From the NCBI RefSeq assembly GCF_016086655.4, contig NC_052142.2, positions 6,824,422 to 6,888,421 of the forward strand: a stretch of 64,000 nucleotides of DNA. The letters are read 5' to 3'. Shown one piece after another: positions 13,203 through 25,400 of the stretch. This DNA comes from Lepeophtheirus salmonis (taxonomy: Eukaryota > Arthropoda > Copepoda > Siphonostomatoida > Caligidae). The notes beneath the pieces are model-generated. The model was not told the DNA's origin, searched no databases, and saw only the letters and a list, made by a program, of their open reading frames with translations. Position numbers and translations under genes: made by a program. The first letter of the stretch is position 1, and every line of letters starts with the position of its first letter.

Positions 13203-13735
13203 CATTGCCACATTCTTATTTTCGATCTGTGTTATTCAACAAAAAAATGCTTTGTTCTCTGTTTCCTCCTTGCCATGAAGCTCGATTTATTTGGTACCGC
13301 AAACTATTTTGTATCGTGCGCCAAATACTTGAGGCAGAAAAAAAAATTTAGGATTTCTTCCGTTGTAAAATTTGATGCCCTTGATCTGAGTGACATAAAA
13401 AATATTCATTCTGACTCTGATAAAAAAAAAAAATTAAACCAAGAAGAAAAGATCTGTATTGATAAAATTTTGTCGACTTTACAATCGACAGAGTATAGTT
13501 TTGAATTAGAAGATGACAAAAAATCGATTTTATTCTTTGTTTCAGGCTATATAGCCAAATCTCAATCCTTAAAGTTTATATGTAATTTATGCGAAACCAA
13601 ACTTGTACTATCAAAAAGTTTTCCTCAAGTTAGTTTGGACAAATCAATTGAGGATTGTTCGAAAAGCAAGCTCCTAGATCAAATTAATAGAGGAGGACTG
13701 GTCACTCCAAGCGATGACTTATTTTCAATTGTCAC
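13203..13735 (+). mobile_element. P-element/THAP-type transposase, C-terminal exon
   Basis: Open from 13203; the first ATG is at 13275. The protein matches the C-terminal third of P-element-like (THAP9-type) transposases. It starts LFGTANYFVSCAKYLRQKKK (family GxNYFxSxRQFLEAEKK), then has VVKFDALDLSDIK, a long charged spacer, FFVSGYIAKSQ, a CxxC (CNLCETK), and RGGLVTPSDDLFSIV. No stop interrupts about 150 codons. A good donor (CAC/GTAAAT) lies at 13735/13736, just before the frame's stop, and joins in phase to 13916. The THAP finger and most of the catalytic fold are missing upstream, where a stop sits at 13200. It is either a young fragment or a retained piece. Confidence 0.8.
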
Positions 13736-13915
13736 GTAAATTTATTGTTTATATAACTTTATTATTTCAAATGAAAATGCAAAATCTATTATTTTTCTAT
13801 GCAACTATTTAAGAAAATTATTTACAAAAATATTTTGTGAGATTATAGATTACGAATTAATTATAATTAATCAAAATTGTTACAATAGTCATATTTTTAA
13901 AGATTTATTTTTTAG

Positions 13916-13976
13916 CATTTGTTGGCAAGTTTTTAATATTATGACCAAAAATTTGTCTAAAAAAGTAAATGATTAA
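13916..13976 (+). mobile_element. Terminal exon of the P-type transposase fragment
   Basis: Follows acceptor TTTTTTAG. Joining 13735 to 13916 completes a Thr codon and continues SIVTICWQVFNIM...KKVND, then stops at 13974-13976. Phase agreement supports a real 180-base intron. Whether the family normally ends here was not checked. Confidence 0.55.
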
Positions 13977-14099
13977 ATTAATTTGAAAATGGTGTACGAC
14001 CACGTAAAATCTTGTAAACAGAATAAAAAAATTGAAAAACTTACTTCCCAATAATATATATATATGCTGTGTCTTGGTGTTATATTATGATAGTTGTCA

Positions 14100-15000
14100 A
14101 TAATTCCCTAATTTATTTAAAATAATAAATAATATTTGTTAAAATTTTACCACCTTTTCTTTTTCTTAATTGAATTTTTCTTCCTTTTTTATATGTGTCA
14201 GACTCATGCCAGAATAAATAAAAAGGCGTGAGCGTTCCATGTTCTAGATTTCCATGGCTTACGTTAAGAAAAATAATTTCAGTTATGCTCAAACCTACAA
14301 TTATCATATTGAAATCGTTATAAGTATTGCAAAACAAAGTAGAAGTTCCTGGAAACCTTCATCCATTGTATCGTGATGGAAAACTCATTGAAACTCTTGA
14401 AAATCCTAATTGACTGGAACAAAGGTTACCCATATTTATTTCAAGAATTGGTGGAGTAAAAGAACTTGTTTTTCCTGCATTTCAATACACAGAAAAAAAA
14501 AAGATTTAATCAGCTTGAGAATTCAAGGACTACTTTTAATTTATTGAGTGATTGGTAATGTACAAAAAATGTAAGCAAAATGGGTTTTCACGCAAAAACC
14601 ATCGAAAACTGGCAAATTATCTGCGGCTTGCATATCTATTCAACAATTGTTGGAGAGAGAGGTGTTCGGGCTTGTTCGTAGACATTAAATTGGAGAAAGA
14701 TTGCCTACATATTCATGTGATGCATTGAAAATTAAAGCATCAAAAAGCACAGAAGTTTTTCATTTCAAAGGTTAAAAAAAAGTTTTGAAATATTAAACGA
14801 GGAAAAAACAGATGTGAGGCCATCACAAGAGCTCCACTCCTAAAAAAAATATATGAAAAGGAGAAAAAAAAGCTTTTTCTATTTCTAGCTATTTTTGTTT
14901 CATAAGAAAAGAAAAGACTATTCTTGTTACACAGAATAGACCACATTTAGATAGAAGTTCCAAAAACCGCAAAGATAACCGTATTGCTTAAAATCTCTAG
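14100..15000 (+). other. Coding-like debris, unidentified
   Basis: Broken plus-strand frames contain VPGNLHPLYRDGKLIETLEN and VKELVFPAFQYTE near 14340-14490, and KKSFEILNEEKTDVRPSQEL near 14770-14830. Stops interrupt them. They may belong to the same transposon as the P-type fragment upstream, but I cannot show it. Confidence 0.25.
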
Positions 15001-15189
15001 TTTAATTTGAATATATTTTAGAAAATACAATGCTTCAGAGGAGCCACAATTACCTCTTCAATAGTAAACATCGTAAAATTATTTTATTAGGATGAATAAA
15101 AATTTATGTTGATAGGATTTGGTAATTAACCCGCTCATCTGAAATGAAGTTAGTCTCTGTATTATTATATTTTCAATCCTTCGACGGCA

Positions 15190-15830
15190 TTATTATTAAG
15201 GTTGGTAATTTTGGTAAGAATATAAAAGCGTGCGAGGAGAAGGGGAAAAATACTTATGGTATTGACTAAATAATATACATCTTCTTCTATCAAGAACGTT
15301 ATCATTCCCGCCTTTATTATTCAATATTAATATAATATTAGATGCTGATAGTTGATTGAGAACTGAATAAAAAGCCTAAAATAACGTTGCCTTCTGTCTG
15401 GATTTATGAAAATGGAGGGCCAGGAATTTGGAAAATACTTACCGGATGAGAAACATATGGCTTGTCGGATTTGTCGATATAAATGTGCCTTTAGTACCCT
15501 GTCTAGAATTACACGCCAATAATTATCCTCATCTTATATCAAGAGTATGGAGATTCTTCTACAAAATCAAGATACATCAAGTCAGACTTTAACTTTGATC
15601 TCACAAAGATGCTTGTTGCATGTAATATAACCTGATTCATTGCTAATCATCCTGTGCTCAAAGAATTTATGGAGAAATACACGGGTAAATTCTTCCCTTC
15701 CCGAGGAATCATTATTAATTAATGGAGGATGTTGGTAATGATGTCATTTATAGAAATACCCCCATTGTAAAGTGTGAAATTAAGATAATTTTTAGCATGT
15801 TTAGAGTCATCCACAAATTAAATTTCCACA
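15190..15830 (+). mobile_element. BED-finger/hAT-like transposase fragment, copy B
   Basis: The inverted counterpart of 9560-10290, about 5 kb away. Leader with GCGTGCGAGGAGAAGGGG, then ATG at 15409 opening EGQEFGKYLPDEKHMACRIC, CxxC then CAFSTLSRITRQ, and a stop. Later debris encodes FMEKYTGKFFPSRGIII. Same truncation before the catalytic core as copy A. Confidence 0.65.
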
Positions 15831-15860
15831 ACATTGCTGAGGTATTTTTTAAAAAATTGA

Positions 15861-16121
15861 ATGTGCTATGAAAGGATTGAGTTTCAGTGCCCCAAGACAA
15901 GGGTTTCTACTACAATAGATAGAATTATCAAAGAACCAGATAATTTAACTTGGATAATAAGATCAAAATGTGAAAACTGTCACTATTTCAACAATTTCTT
16001 GGATATGATATCCTACAAAATGTTTAAGTTGTTTGTGAAAAATCATACATCAAAAATTAACAACAAAGTGTATCTTCAAAGAAAAAACATAATATTTAAA
16101 AAAAAATATGCCAAAAAATGA
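15861..16121 (+). other. 86-codon open frame, unidentified
   Basis: Directly follows the BED-finger fragment and contains SKCENCHYFNNFLDMISYK with one CxxC. No family recognised. It may be part of the same inserted element or a chance frame. Confidence 0.2.
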
Positions 16122-16439
16122 AAAATCTACAATCAAATTAAAAGTGAATATTTATTGAGTTCCTTATACTTTAGTTATACCTGATATATGAAATAAAAAT
16201 ATTAAAATCATTGTTAAAAAGAAAAAAAACCAGACTAATTATTTAAGTATGTTTTAAAAGGGGCAAGTTTTTAGAAATACACATAATGACTACAATTTTT
16301 TGTATGTAACATGATTATTATTCTCTAATTGAATAGGTCTGTAGAATTATAAATGTAATTTTTTTAGTAATATTAAGCACATAATCCAAATTAAACAGTT
16401 TTTCTTGCCACGTATACATAATAATCGATTTTATTAGAT

Positions 16440-16640
16440 GATTGTTTATATCATCCTATATATTTTCGGAAAAGAAGTGCACTCTTCATGTATATAGTGC
16501 TCCCTGAGTTAAGCATAACTAAATGCAAAGGGAGGGGTAAAATAGAAAAGAAAAACTCAACTTTATTTGTATGTATCTCAACAAGGACTACTATAAATAT
16601 AGGACTCGAGATAGAAAAAAAAATCAGCATTGTATCAAAT
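16440..16640 (-). repeat. Dispersed repeat family 1, copy d (partial)
   Basis: Carries the reverse complement of the GGAGCACTATATACATG landmark (16488-16504) followed by diverged family sequence. Only part of the element is present. Confidence 0.45.
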
Positions 16641-16644
16641 ATAT

Positions 16645-17140
16645 CCCTCATTCAGTAATTTATTTTGTAAAGGCATCGTCAGGATTCAGGATTCCCATCT
16701 ATACGACTCATACGACTTTATTACTATCCAAATAGGAATCACACAACAAGTATCGAGTTAGTTTTGAGCAATATATACACTGTTGCCGTTGGAAGAGGAA
16801 TAGATCTCAGCCTCTAAGCACACCATTAAAAAATATCCATCAGTCTCTTAAATGCTTTAGATGTTGCTGAGAAGCTGATATACGAACGTGTACCTGGAGC
16901 AATGAGTGGCCTCGCAGCCCTAATGCCCGACACATTGAGTTAGACAGGGACTCTACCATAGTTAGGAGGACATTGTATTATGGATCTCAACAATAAAGAA
17001 TTATAAAGAAGATAAAATACGTGAAATAATTAAAAGAGGTGGACATTGTAGTAAGTCTTGTCCATTTGTCAGATGTTATTTGAATTCCTACTGAACTGGT
17101 TGAAATCATAGTAGGAAACGTACAAGAATCAAGAAAAATT
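16645..17140. other. Noncoding stretch
   Basis: No gene, RNA or element boundary is supported here. Confidence 0.4.
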
Positions 17141-17178
17141 ATGATCATAATAAGTTTTGGGTTTTTGGTGTATAGAAA

Positions 17179-17968
17179 TACAAGGTATTTTCATAACGTT
17201 GTTTTGTCTTATGTTTGGATCTACCACTCCTTGCTTTTTCTTTTTACACGAACGTCAAGAGTGACGTCATTATAGTGATATTTCAGTGTTCACTAAATAT
17301 ACCTTATGTTTATTTATCAAATGGAGTATGTGTTGCAAATTATTTATGTGTGCGAATCGTGGGAGAAAATCTTACATACGTTATCAGTGATTAGTTACTT
17401 ATCACTGTTATTATGTCTAACATTAAACGGGGGTACACGCTGTGACTGGATGTATTACAAAAAGTTACAACACAGACAAGACTTTTATTATTTTAATTCC
17501 GTAACTCAAACAAAACTTGAATTATTAAAAATAATAATTAATAAGTTTGATAACTTACTGTAGTAATCACTATATAATATCTTTTTTTAACATATGTAGT
17601 TGAATGAAAATGCCGATTAATGAAAATATAACTTATTGAGGAAGACAATTCCACATTTATATTATTAATTTGTTTTTATTTAGTTTGGAAAGATTTTGTT
17701 TTTCGGTCCGGTCTGAAGTATTTAAATTGATTTAGATCTATTATTGGTGAAGACCGTAGATCTATTTTTATATCCAGACCGTATACTGATATTGATAAGA
17801 TCGAGACTGTAGATTTGAAAAGGCCCAAACAAAATAATATCGGTCTTGGATCGGTCTAGAATTTTTAGATACCATACCCATCACTAGTCTATCATCTCTC
17901 TAACGTCACTCACAGCTTAGCTGGACCACCAGGCGGCACGGTAAAAGTATTTGAATTCATACCTTGTA
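17179..17968. mobile_element. TIR element of 790 bp
   Basis: Begins TACAAGGTAT and ends ATACCTTGTA, an exact 10-bp terminal inverted repeat. Weaker inverted similarity (TAT.. AAA) extends just outside both ends. Inside is a cluster of related motifs such as GACCGTAGATCTA and GACCGTATACTG (17750-17870). The 85-codon frame at 17306-17563 has no recognised motif. The terminus resembles the TACAAGGTTA MITE at 43572, so it is probably a related non-autonomous DNA transposon. Confidence 0.6.
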
Positions 17969-18187
17969 TTTTTATATACTTTGGGCTAGGGGTACCATTT
18001 ATACAATTACTGAAGACTATGAGACATATCATAAGAATTAGTTGATGACAACACTACTAAGGTTGAATCTCACAAGGAAGGTATTTGGATAACAGAATAT
18101 CTTAGATTTTACGAAGTAGAGGAATTTGTCTGCAACTTAATGTAAATTAATTATGAAGAAGTTTCTGACTGTCACTGAGAAAGTCAA

Positions 18188-18412
18188 GTGTACAAGATAA
18201 CTAACAACGGTACATCAAATGTTGAAGGGGTTTCAACAACAGAGGACGATTTGAAAATAATTTTAAGTCACTTCGAATGTCAGAGAAGACCCTCAGCGAA
18301 TAGTCATTGGGAAAATGTAGGAACTATCCGGAGATTGAAGAAGTACACCCAAACTCATAAATATATCTTCAATATATATAGTTTCAATCCATCTACAGAA
18401 CTCAAAATTTAG
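18188..18412 (+). other. Open frame upstream of gypsy pol
   Basis: 74 codons with STTEDDLKIILSHFECQRRP. Its position ahead of the reverse transcriptase relic suggests gag or protease debris, but no signature residue is visible. Confidence 0.25.
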
Positions 18413-18639
18413 ACCATAATCTTAATAACACAGTAGCAAGAGATGAGTATTTCAGTAAATAAGTAATTCTTTGAAAGAGTAGATGGTTAAGCGGAGAAGT
18501 TAAGATAGAAATTGACAATATGTGTGGGGTTGTGATTATTTGAGCGATAATGAACGAAATAGACAAAGAGTTTTTATTTATATGATATTAAAAAAAAATT
18601 CCTCCGATGTAGACCGTATTGAAATATAATTTACAGTAA

Positions 18640-20990
18640 ATACTAGTAGTAATCAATCGATTAAGGTAAGGGTTAGACCTATGAATCCAGCTGTGAAGGA
18701 AAGTTTAAGAATCAACGGCAGTAATGGACTGAGGAAATAATTATTGAACCAACTATAAATGAATAGTCTTGGTTCTTTTGAAAATTGACAGATGGAACCT
18801 GGAGCTTTGATACTGATGATTGAACTCTTGTGATAATATTCAGATCTCCGAAGTACCTTATGGCAAATGAAACTGAATTATTATTAGATCATTAAAATGG
18901 TAAAGCAATGTACCTCGTTTCAGTGGATATGGATGAAGCATACTTTGCTGTTCCTCTTGTAGAATAGGAAGAAAAAAAGTTTAAAATTGTCGCCACAAAA
19001 TACACATATAAATTTTTTCAGATGGCTTAGTACCAAAAACTGAGTGTAGAACTTATGTACGCGTAATGCATAAAAGTTATGGTCAATAAATAAGCCATGG
19101 AATTTTTTTCATCAAACTCTCATCAAACGGATGTACGTTCATGTAATCACAAAGTAGATTAGCCGAATTTTTGACCAAAGACTGATTTTTTATACGTCTT
19201 ATCAAATTAGTTAGAACCCAGGATAGGGGAATAACCTGTTGCTCTGACTCATAGATTAGTAGAATTTGTTCAACAATGGCCTGTTCTTGTTACAAGAAGA
19301 GTCTCCAACCCTTCTCGAAAGATACATTTTATCGTCCTGGATTTATGGCATCTTATGTGAAAAGATAAAAGAAAAAGAAGTATTTGAAATAATAGCGAAT
19401 TTATTTGCAAGATGTAGAATAGTAATTGACTAGTCTTAAGTGTTTGATAAAGAAACAGTTGTGTCACATGTTGCCATTGGACCCGTGCTAAAGCAAATAA
19501 GGGATTATAGTAAAGATCATCCAATTTTGTACGGGAGTAAGTCTCTTAATCAGTCATAAATAAATTATTCTAGGACGCAAAACGAATTATTATTCGTAGT
19601 TGTAATTATTGAATATTTTAACTACTTTGTAATGTCCAGAGGGTTATAACTATTACAATAGCTTATGAAATCAGTGGTCTTCTGTTACATTATACAAACG
19701 AGAGAAATAAATTAAAATTAAGTTTAAACCAAGGAAGAAAAATCAGAATGCTGATTTGTTTAGCATAATACCTCACCATCAGAAAGTTGTAAAATACTGT
19801 CTGAATTAATCAAATGAATTGCATTTCAAGCTAATAGAAGTCATAACTAAGCCCTATATATATATATATAAAGAGTACATTAATTATGTCGAATTTTCGT
19901 TTATTACAGTAATAATAATAAAACGAAGAGGTTAAGGTAATTCACACAATGGAGAAGGATAAACTGTCTGAAGATATGAAAACTTATCATAGTAAATGCA
20001 ATCAACTATATTTAGTTGAAGGAAAGGTATATATGGAGGTAAATAAATAATAAAATGAGAATATGAATTCCGAAGAAAAATCATAGGTATTTCAGCATTG
20101 AACCTTGGTTTGACAAAATATATATTGCTAATTAAACAGTATTTCTATTGGTCATATATAGATATATATATTGAGGATGAAAATCATTATTGAGGATGAA
20201 AATCATTAGTTGTTGAATTTGAATATTCTACATGCATATGGTGGGCCCAATGTACAAATACTATGCAATTAAATTCTAAAACTAACTGACGAAGCGTCTT
20301 TAAAAGAATACACGGTTGAAAAAAAATGGTAAAATTTTATTGAATGAATTCTTCCCAAGGTATTTAATTAGCATAAAGGTAATTACAGACGGAGATCACA
20401 GTTCATAACTAAATTCATGAGAGTGGTATGTGATGAATTGAGAGTTTAAAAAAACATACAATCAATTGTACCATCCTTAAACTAACCCGCTTGAAAGATT
20501 AAATAGGGGATATAGGTCGACCTAATAGGACATTAATGTTCTAAAAGATTTATAATAGTTTGTCGAATAAATGGCTGAGTAGAGCCTTAGCTCAAATAAA
20601 GTACCTGAAAAATACCAAAGTTACGGTATTCTCTATTATTTTTATTAACTGGAGCACATCAAGTAGTAGCTGTAGTATAATTAAGTTCAAATAGGAATCA
20701 TGCACGTAAATCAGTTTATAAATTGGTTAATACAACTACTGATGTATTAGATAAAGTTAGTGTACGGCAACTAAAAAAGTCATCTTAAAAATATTAAAGC
20801 TGGTAATAAGAACGTTATTCAACAAGATATCAATGATAGAGATAGTTCATTATCGAGAGTATAACAAACTAATAAGTAATGTAAATTATGTATTAGGGAC
20901 CTTTTAAGGTTTTGAAAGTATTTTACGACAGAATGGTCGAAATTAAAGCAAACAAAGTGCCCAAGACAATAGCTAAAGTTATATTACAGG
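18640..20990 (+). mobile_element. Ty3/gypsy pol relic (RT, RNase H, integrase)
   Basis: Broken by many stops but in correct domain order. RT: RVRPMNPAVKESLR near 18690, DGTWSFDTDD near 18795, and MYLVSVDMDEAYFAVPL near 18910-18960. RNase H: DHPILYGSKSLNQS and NYSRTQNELLFVVV near 19515-19600, followed by a KNQNADLFSI motif equivalent to the family ADALSR block near 19735. Integrase: TDGDHSS near 20395, and YHP-TNPLERLNRG near 20475-20515, the usual YHPQTNGQVERLNR block. A post-integrase KVLKVFYDRMVEIK piece is near 20910. Clear LTRs were not found. Confidence 0.8.
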
Positions 20991-21289
20991 TTGTATCGGG
21001 AATGAATATTTCTAAAATAAATGATTTACGTCAATATCCATCTCTATTATCAGAAAAAGAGAGCTTAAAAAGCTTTAGACTCTAAACTCACCAAAGAAAA
21101 TGATACAAATCGGGTGATTCAACTTTCATTTCCTAAATCGCTATCTTCCTATACCAAAACCAACAGAGATTTCTAAATCTTAATAAATAAAAAAGTAGGA
21201 AATATATGGGTAAAAAAACAGGTTTAAGGAGGAGGATGCATATAATTGAATATGACAAGTAGAAGAACAAGAAGAATTCGGTTAAGTAA

Positions 21290-21535
21290 ATGCAGGAGGA
21301 AAAAACCAACAGAAAATAATCAGATTCCCTGAAAAAATTGCAAATCTCGATTAAAAAGGAGGAAGAAAGAGAAACAGAAAATAATGAACATTACCTGAAA
21401 AAAGTTCAATTATCTTTCGGGGAAAAAAGAAGAAACAGGAAATAATGAAGATTGTCTAAAGAAATTGCATGTATCTGTTGAGAAAGAAGAAGAAAATAAT
21501 AAATAATGAAGATTGTCTGAAAAAAATTAATACAT
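21290..21535 (+). repeat. Degenerate ~70-bp tandem repeat
   Basis: Three to four units of an AAGAAGAAAn...AATAATGAAnATTnnCTGAAAAAAnTT pattern. In one frame it encodes Glu/Lys/Asn-rich sequence. It follows the gypsy relic and may be its 3' untranslated or C-terminal tail. Confidence 0.6.
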
Positions 21536-21924
21536 TGACAAATTAGTAGCAAGACTCGCCCAAAATGATTTTAAAGTAATTAACCTGCCCGTACGCCCAA
21601 TAAATAAAAAAATTACAAGTAGGCTCAGACCCTAAAGAGAGCGAGCAGGAAATGGAATGTGAAGAAGTGGAGGAACAAGTTGAGAATACAAATGAAGATA
21701 TGATTGATATCAAGGTATCCTTGATTGACATGAAGAAGAAAGGGAGAAATACAGTTTTCTAAAAATAAGTAACTTGAATACCAATTAAAGTATAAATAAG
21801 TACGAGTATATTTTATTTTGGATTAGAATTCACGAAAATAATTGAATTTAAAAATAAAATGAAGTTACTTTTATTAATTGCAGGGGCGTCCGTATTTATA
21901 TATGTTACAGTTAAATTAAAAATC

Positions 21925-22050
21925 CGTTAATTTGCAGAATAACTAGTTAATGTCCATAATAACTGAACTAGACCGTTAATGTGCATAATAACTGAACATG
22001 AACGATAATGTGTATTAAAACAGAAAGAAATAGTTAATTTGCAAAATCAT
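21925..22050 (+). repeat. Short degenerate tandem repeat
   Basis: TTAATnTGCAnAATAACTGAAC-like units recur about four times. Function unknown. Confidence 0.5.
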
Positions 22051-22167
22051 TGAAATAATACATTTCACATTATCTTCAGAGACCCATTCCAGAGATACAA
22101 ATTGATGCTCGGCTCATGGGATATTCAGCATGTTCACAAGACTTGATTAAGAGTAAGTAACCGTCGT

Positions 22168-22370
22168 CAATTCATGTATTACAATTAGACATGCCATCCA
22201 CTATAACCCACGTTGATATCCCAACCCACTGGTTGTATTGCATGCCACCGCGACAAACAACGGGCTGTAACCTAACGTCAACTCATGTAATATCATCAAA
22301 CACGGCATCCACTATAGCTGCAGTTCATATAGCCCATGGGTTGTGTTGTGTGTCAACGCGACTAACAAAT
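22168..22370 (+). repeat. Two tandem copies of a ~105-bp unit
   Basis: CGTCAATTCATGTA...GCCATCCACTATA...CACTGG/ATGGGTTGT...CGCGAC occurs at 22168-22258 and again at 22277-22368. Composition is less AT-rich than its surroundings. The plus frame across it (22191-22436) is a product of the repeat, not a recognised protein. Confidence 0.65.
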
Positions 22371-22440
22371 GTGTTGGAACCCACCACCAACTTCCATGGA
22401 TTAAAATTCATAGAAGACTGCAAAAAGTTCAAATAAATAT

Positions 22441-25400
22441 GCTTAAACGGGTAAACATACTTACATTGTACCGATGTCGAAACCTCTAAGTCCATATAAA
22501 AGCTAAGAAAGCTCTTAAATAAAGAAGTTGTCTTTAGTTGAAAATTTATGAGATTTTTGGAACTTTTATTTATGTTGTGTTGTTAAGGTTTGAGTTTATC
22601 CACCTACAGTTAACCAACTGGTGACGTTATGTGGATAAAGTAAAATCAACAAGAATGGCTGGCCTTGGATTATTGGGAGGCTGGATAATAAAAGGTTTGT
22701 AAACTAAGTTATTTTCAGCTGATTAACATTCAATGTATTTGAAATAAATATTGGATATCTTGGTAAAGTAAGAAGAAGAATTTAGAGCAATACACAATGC
22801 AGTTAGAAACTTAGCAAAAAGTATGGCATAATGAAAAATATTACCATAATGTTTCACAACCAGCTGAGGAAGTGGAAAGAGTTAAAAAAAAGAAAATAGT
22901 ATTATAACAATCTCTGGGCAGTTCAATAAATCTATCAAGTACATACAGACGAGGATGAAGAGGATATTGGATATGGTAAACATAAGAAATCCTAATGGAT
23001 TAATCAGTCCAATTCAATGTATTGAAGATTTTTCTTTCTACTGGTTCAGCAATAAAGAACAGTAAAGAAATAAAATATAATTTATATGAATTATATAAGT
23101 ATCTTCCGATAAAAATTGAAGAAGGGGTTAGGCTGTTGATGTCGATTATCGACAGTGAATATTTGATGATAGATAACCTCTAAATTATACATAAGGAAAT
23201 TGAACCCGATTAATTTATTCATTGTATTTATTTAGAAGTCAATGGCCTCTGTCCACATCTTAAATTATTCAAATTAGTAGAGAAAAAGGAATGACTGTAT
23301 GTATTGATTATTGGAGACTTTAAAGGAGCCAAGGCAAAATGCACCATAATGTTGCATAGTTCGTACGACGTATTTGTGTCTAACATCAACGATGGAATGG
23401 AAATGCCTATTTACATTCAATTTGAACATTAAGTCTACAGTTATTCCTATTTTAAAATGTCATATAATATTTATTTAATGTTCTTTTAATTTTTCAGTTG
23501 CATTGATTAATTATAAGTAAACATTATAGTATTACAGGTACTCTATCAGACTTCATAATTATTTGAAGTTCAAATATATACATTGCTTACATTTTGGATT
23601 AGTTGACTCGTCTTTGATTTAAATCAGGAGAATACTACGTATTATGAAATAAAAAATATCTATAAAATAGGTTTTGATTATCATATTAATTTATATAATT
23701 CAAGGACCTTTGTTTAGAATTTTGTCAATTCAGACTCTCTCATTGATGAAATTATCAATTAGATATATATACAATAAATATTATCTAAATGATAATTAAC
23801 AAGAAAAACACAGAAAAACCATATGTCTTTTTTTTCTTCAAATTTTTCCTTTCTCTTTTGACAGTCAAGGTAGAGAGTGGATTAAAAAGCTATTCGTAGT
23901 ATTGTAACCTTTATTTTTTAGGAGCCCCCGAGTATTAAACTTATGCACATTGAGATCAAAAGAATAATTTTTCCCAAGTGCATTGCTCATTGAGCTACGC
24001 CACTTCATACTATATTTTTAGTTAATCGGTAAAAAAAATCTATCATATGAAGACATTTATCCAAATAAAACTACCAGCTCACATTCGAGTGTAAATTCAA
24101 CTCCTTCCTCGGGAAGGGGATTCCAGATATTAAAAAATGGGCTTTATCTCAAGAGCTTATGGTTAGAATTGTAAATTCTAAGTATTTACTCGAGTATATA
24201 TATTGTTTTGTATAAAGTACGTGTACTTATGAAAGACTCAGGATTTTTTGGGCAGTTATTAATTGAAATCTGAAATAAGTCGAAATTTGGGCGAGGGTAA
24301 ATTTAAAAAGAAGTACATTTTGTACTTGTAAATGATATTATTGATTTTATTAATTATTCCTTCTTATTTGGAAAATTCAAACGTATTAGTAAACTAAAAT
24401 ACTCTAGCGAACGTGTGGGCATTAAAGTTCCCCATAACATTAAAAAATGTATTCAAGACTGAAGAATTTTCAACCCCGCATGACAAAATACATTTGGTAT
24501 AAAGAAAAAAAAGTATACTCGTCCAAATTGAGCCATACAATGTAAAATTTACTTTTATAACATATATTTTTTATTAAATCTTAATTTTTAATTCAAAATT
24601 TATATCATCTTTCAAATTTAGTTTGGTCAAAACTTACTACACTCTACAATTTTAAACCAATGAGAGAGCTAAAAAAAATTATGACTCCTCATTTGATATT
24701 TAAGTCCCTTTGAGTCCTTTCCAGAACACTCCACAATTTATAGTGACCTCTATGAGTAGATATCTACTTCTCAAAATTACCAAATTTTTTATGACACTTT
24801 CACCGGTAGGATTTTACTCTCACCTGGTGCAGTAATAAAGAGTGATGTAAATCCGGTGAATTATTCAGCTAACCCGTTTTTTTTAATTGGTAATGTAAAG
24901 AAGAATTTTTCTTTTCATTAGTAGTTTTCATTATTATTTAATTCCTGTGTAATGAACCTCCTTTCTGAAATAGGTTCAATTATATTCAAAACCTGTTTGA
25001 ACGTTCATGTGTGCTCAAAAAAGGTGGAGCGTAACCTTGAAGATTTGTTGTGCAGTTATAATTGTAAGTAATAGTTGTACTTAAAGTAGAATTGGGGATT
25101 GAAGTCGGAGTAATTCTAGCAAATGTCTTTATGTATTTTCTTTTCTCCTTCCTCGCTTGTCACAGCTGATTGTAGCTGATCTAATCAAACGTCATTTGTA
25201 GTATTCTTTCTCTACTCCATAATATTCTTCTAATTATCAGAATTACCATGTTGATTTTCTGTTTTTTTAACATCCCCATTCTACACAACATTTCCATTAC
25301 TAGTTAAAAGTAGGATTGGAAAGCTTAATCATTTTTTGCATGCAAGTTTTTTGTTATTGGTAACCTGAACAATGTTTTTTATTTAATTTTCTAAAGCTTA

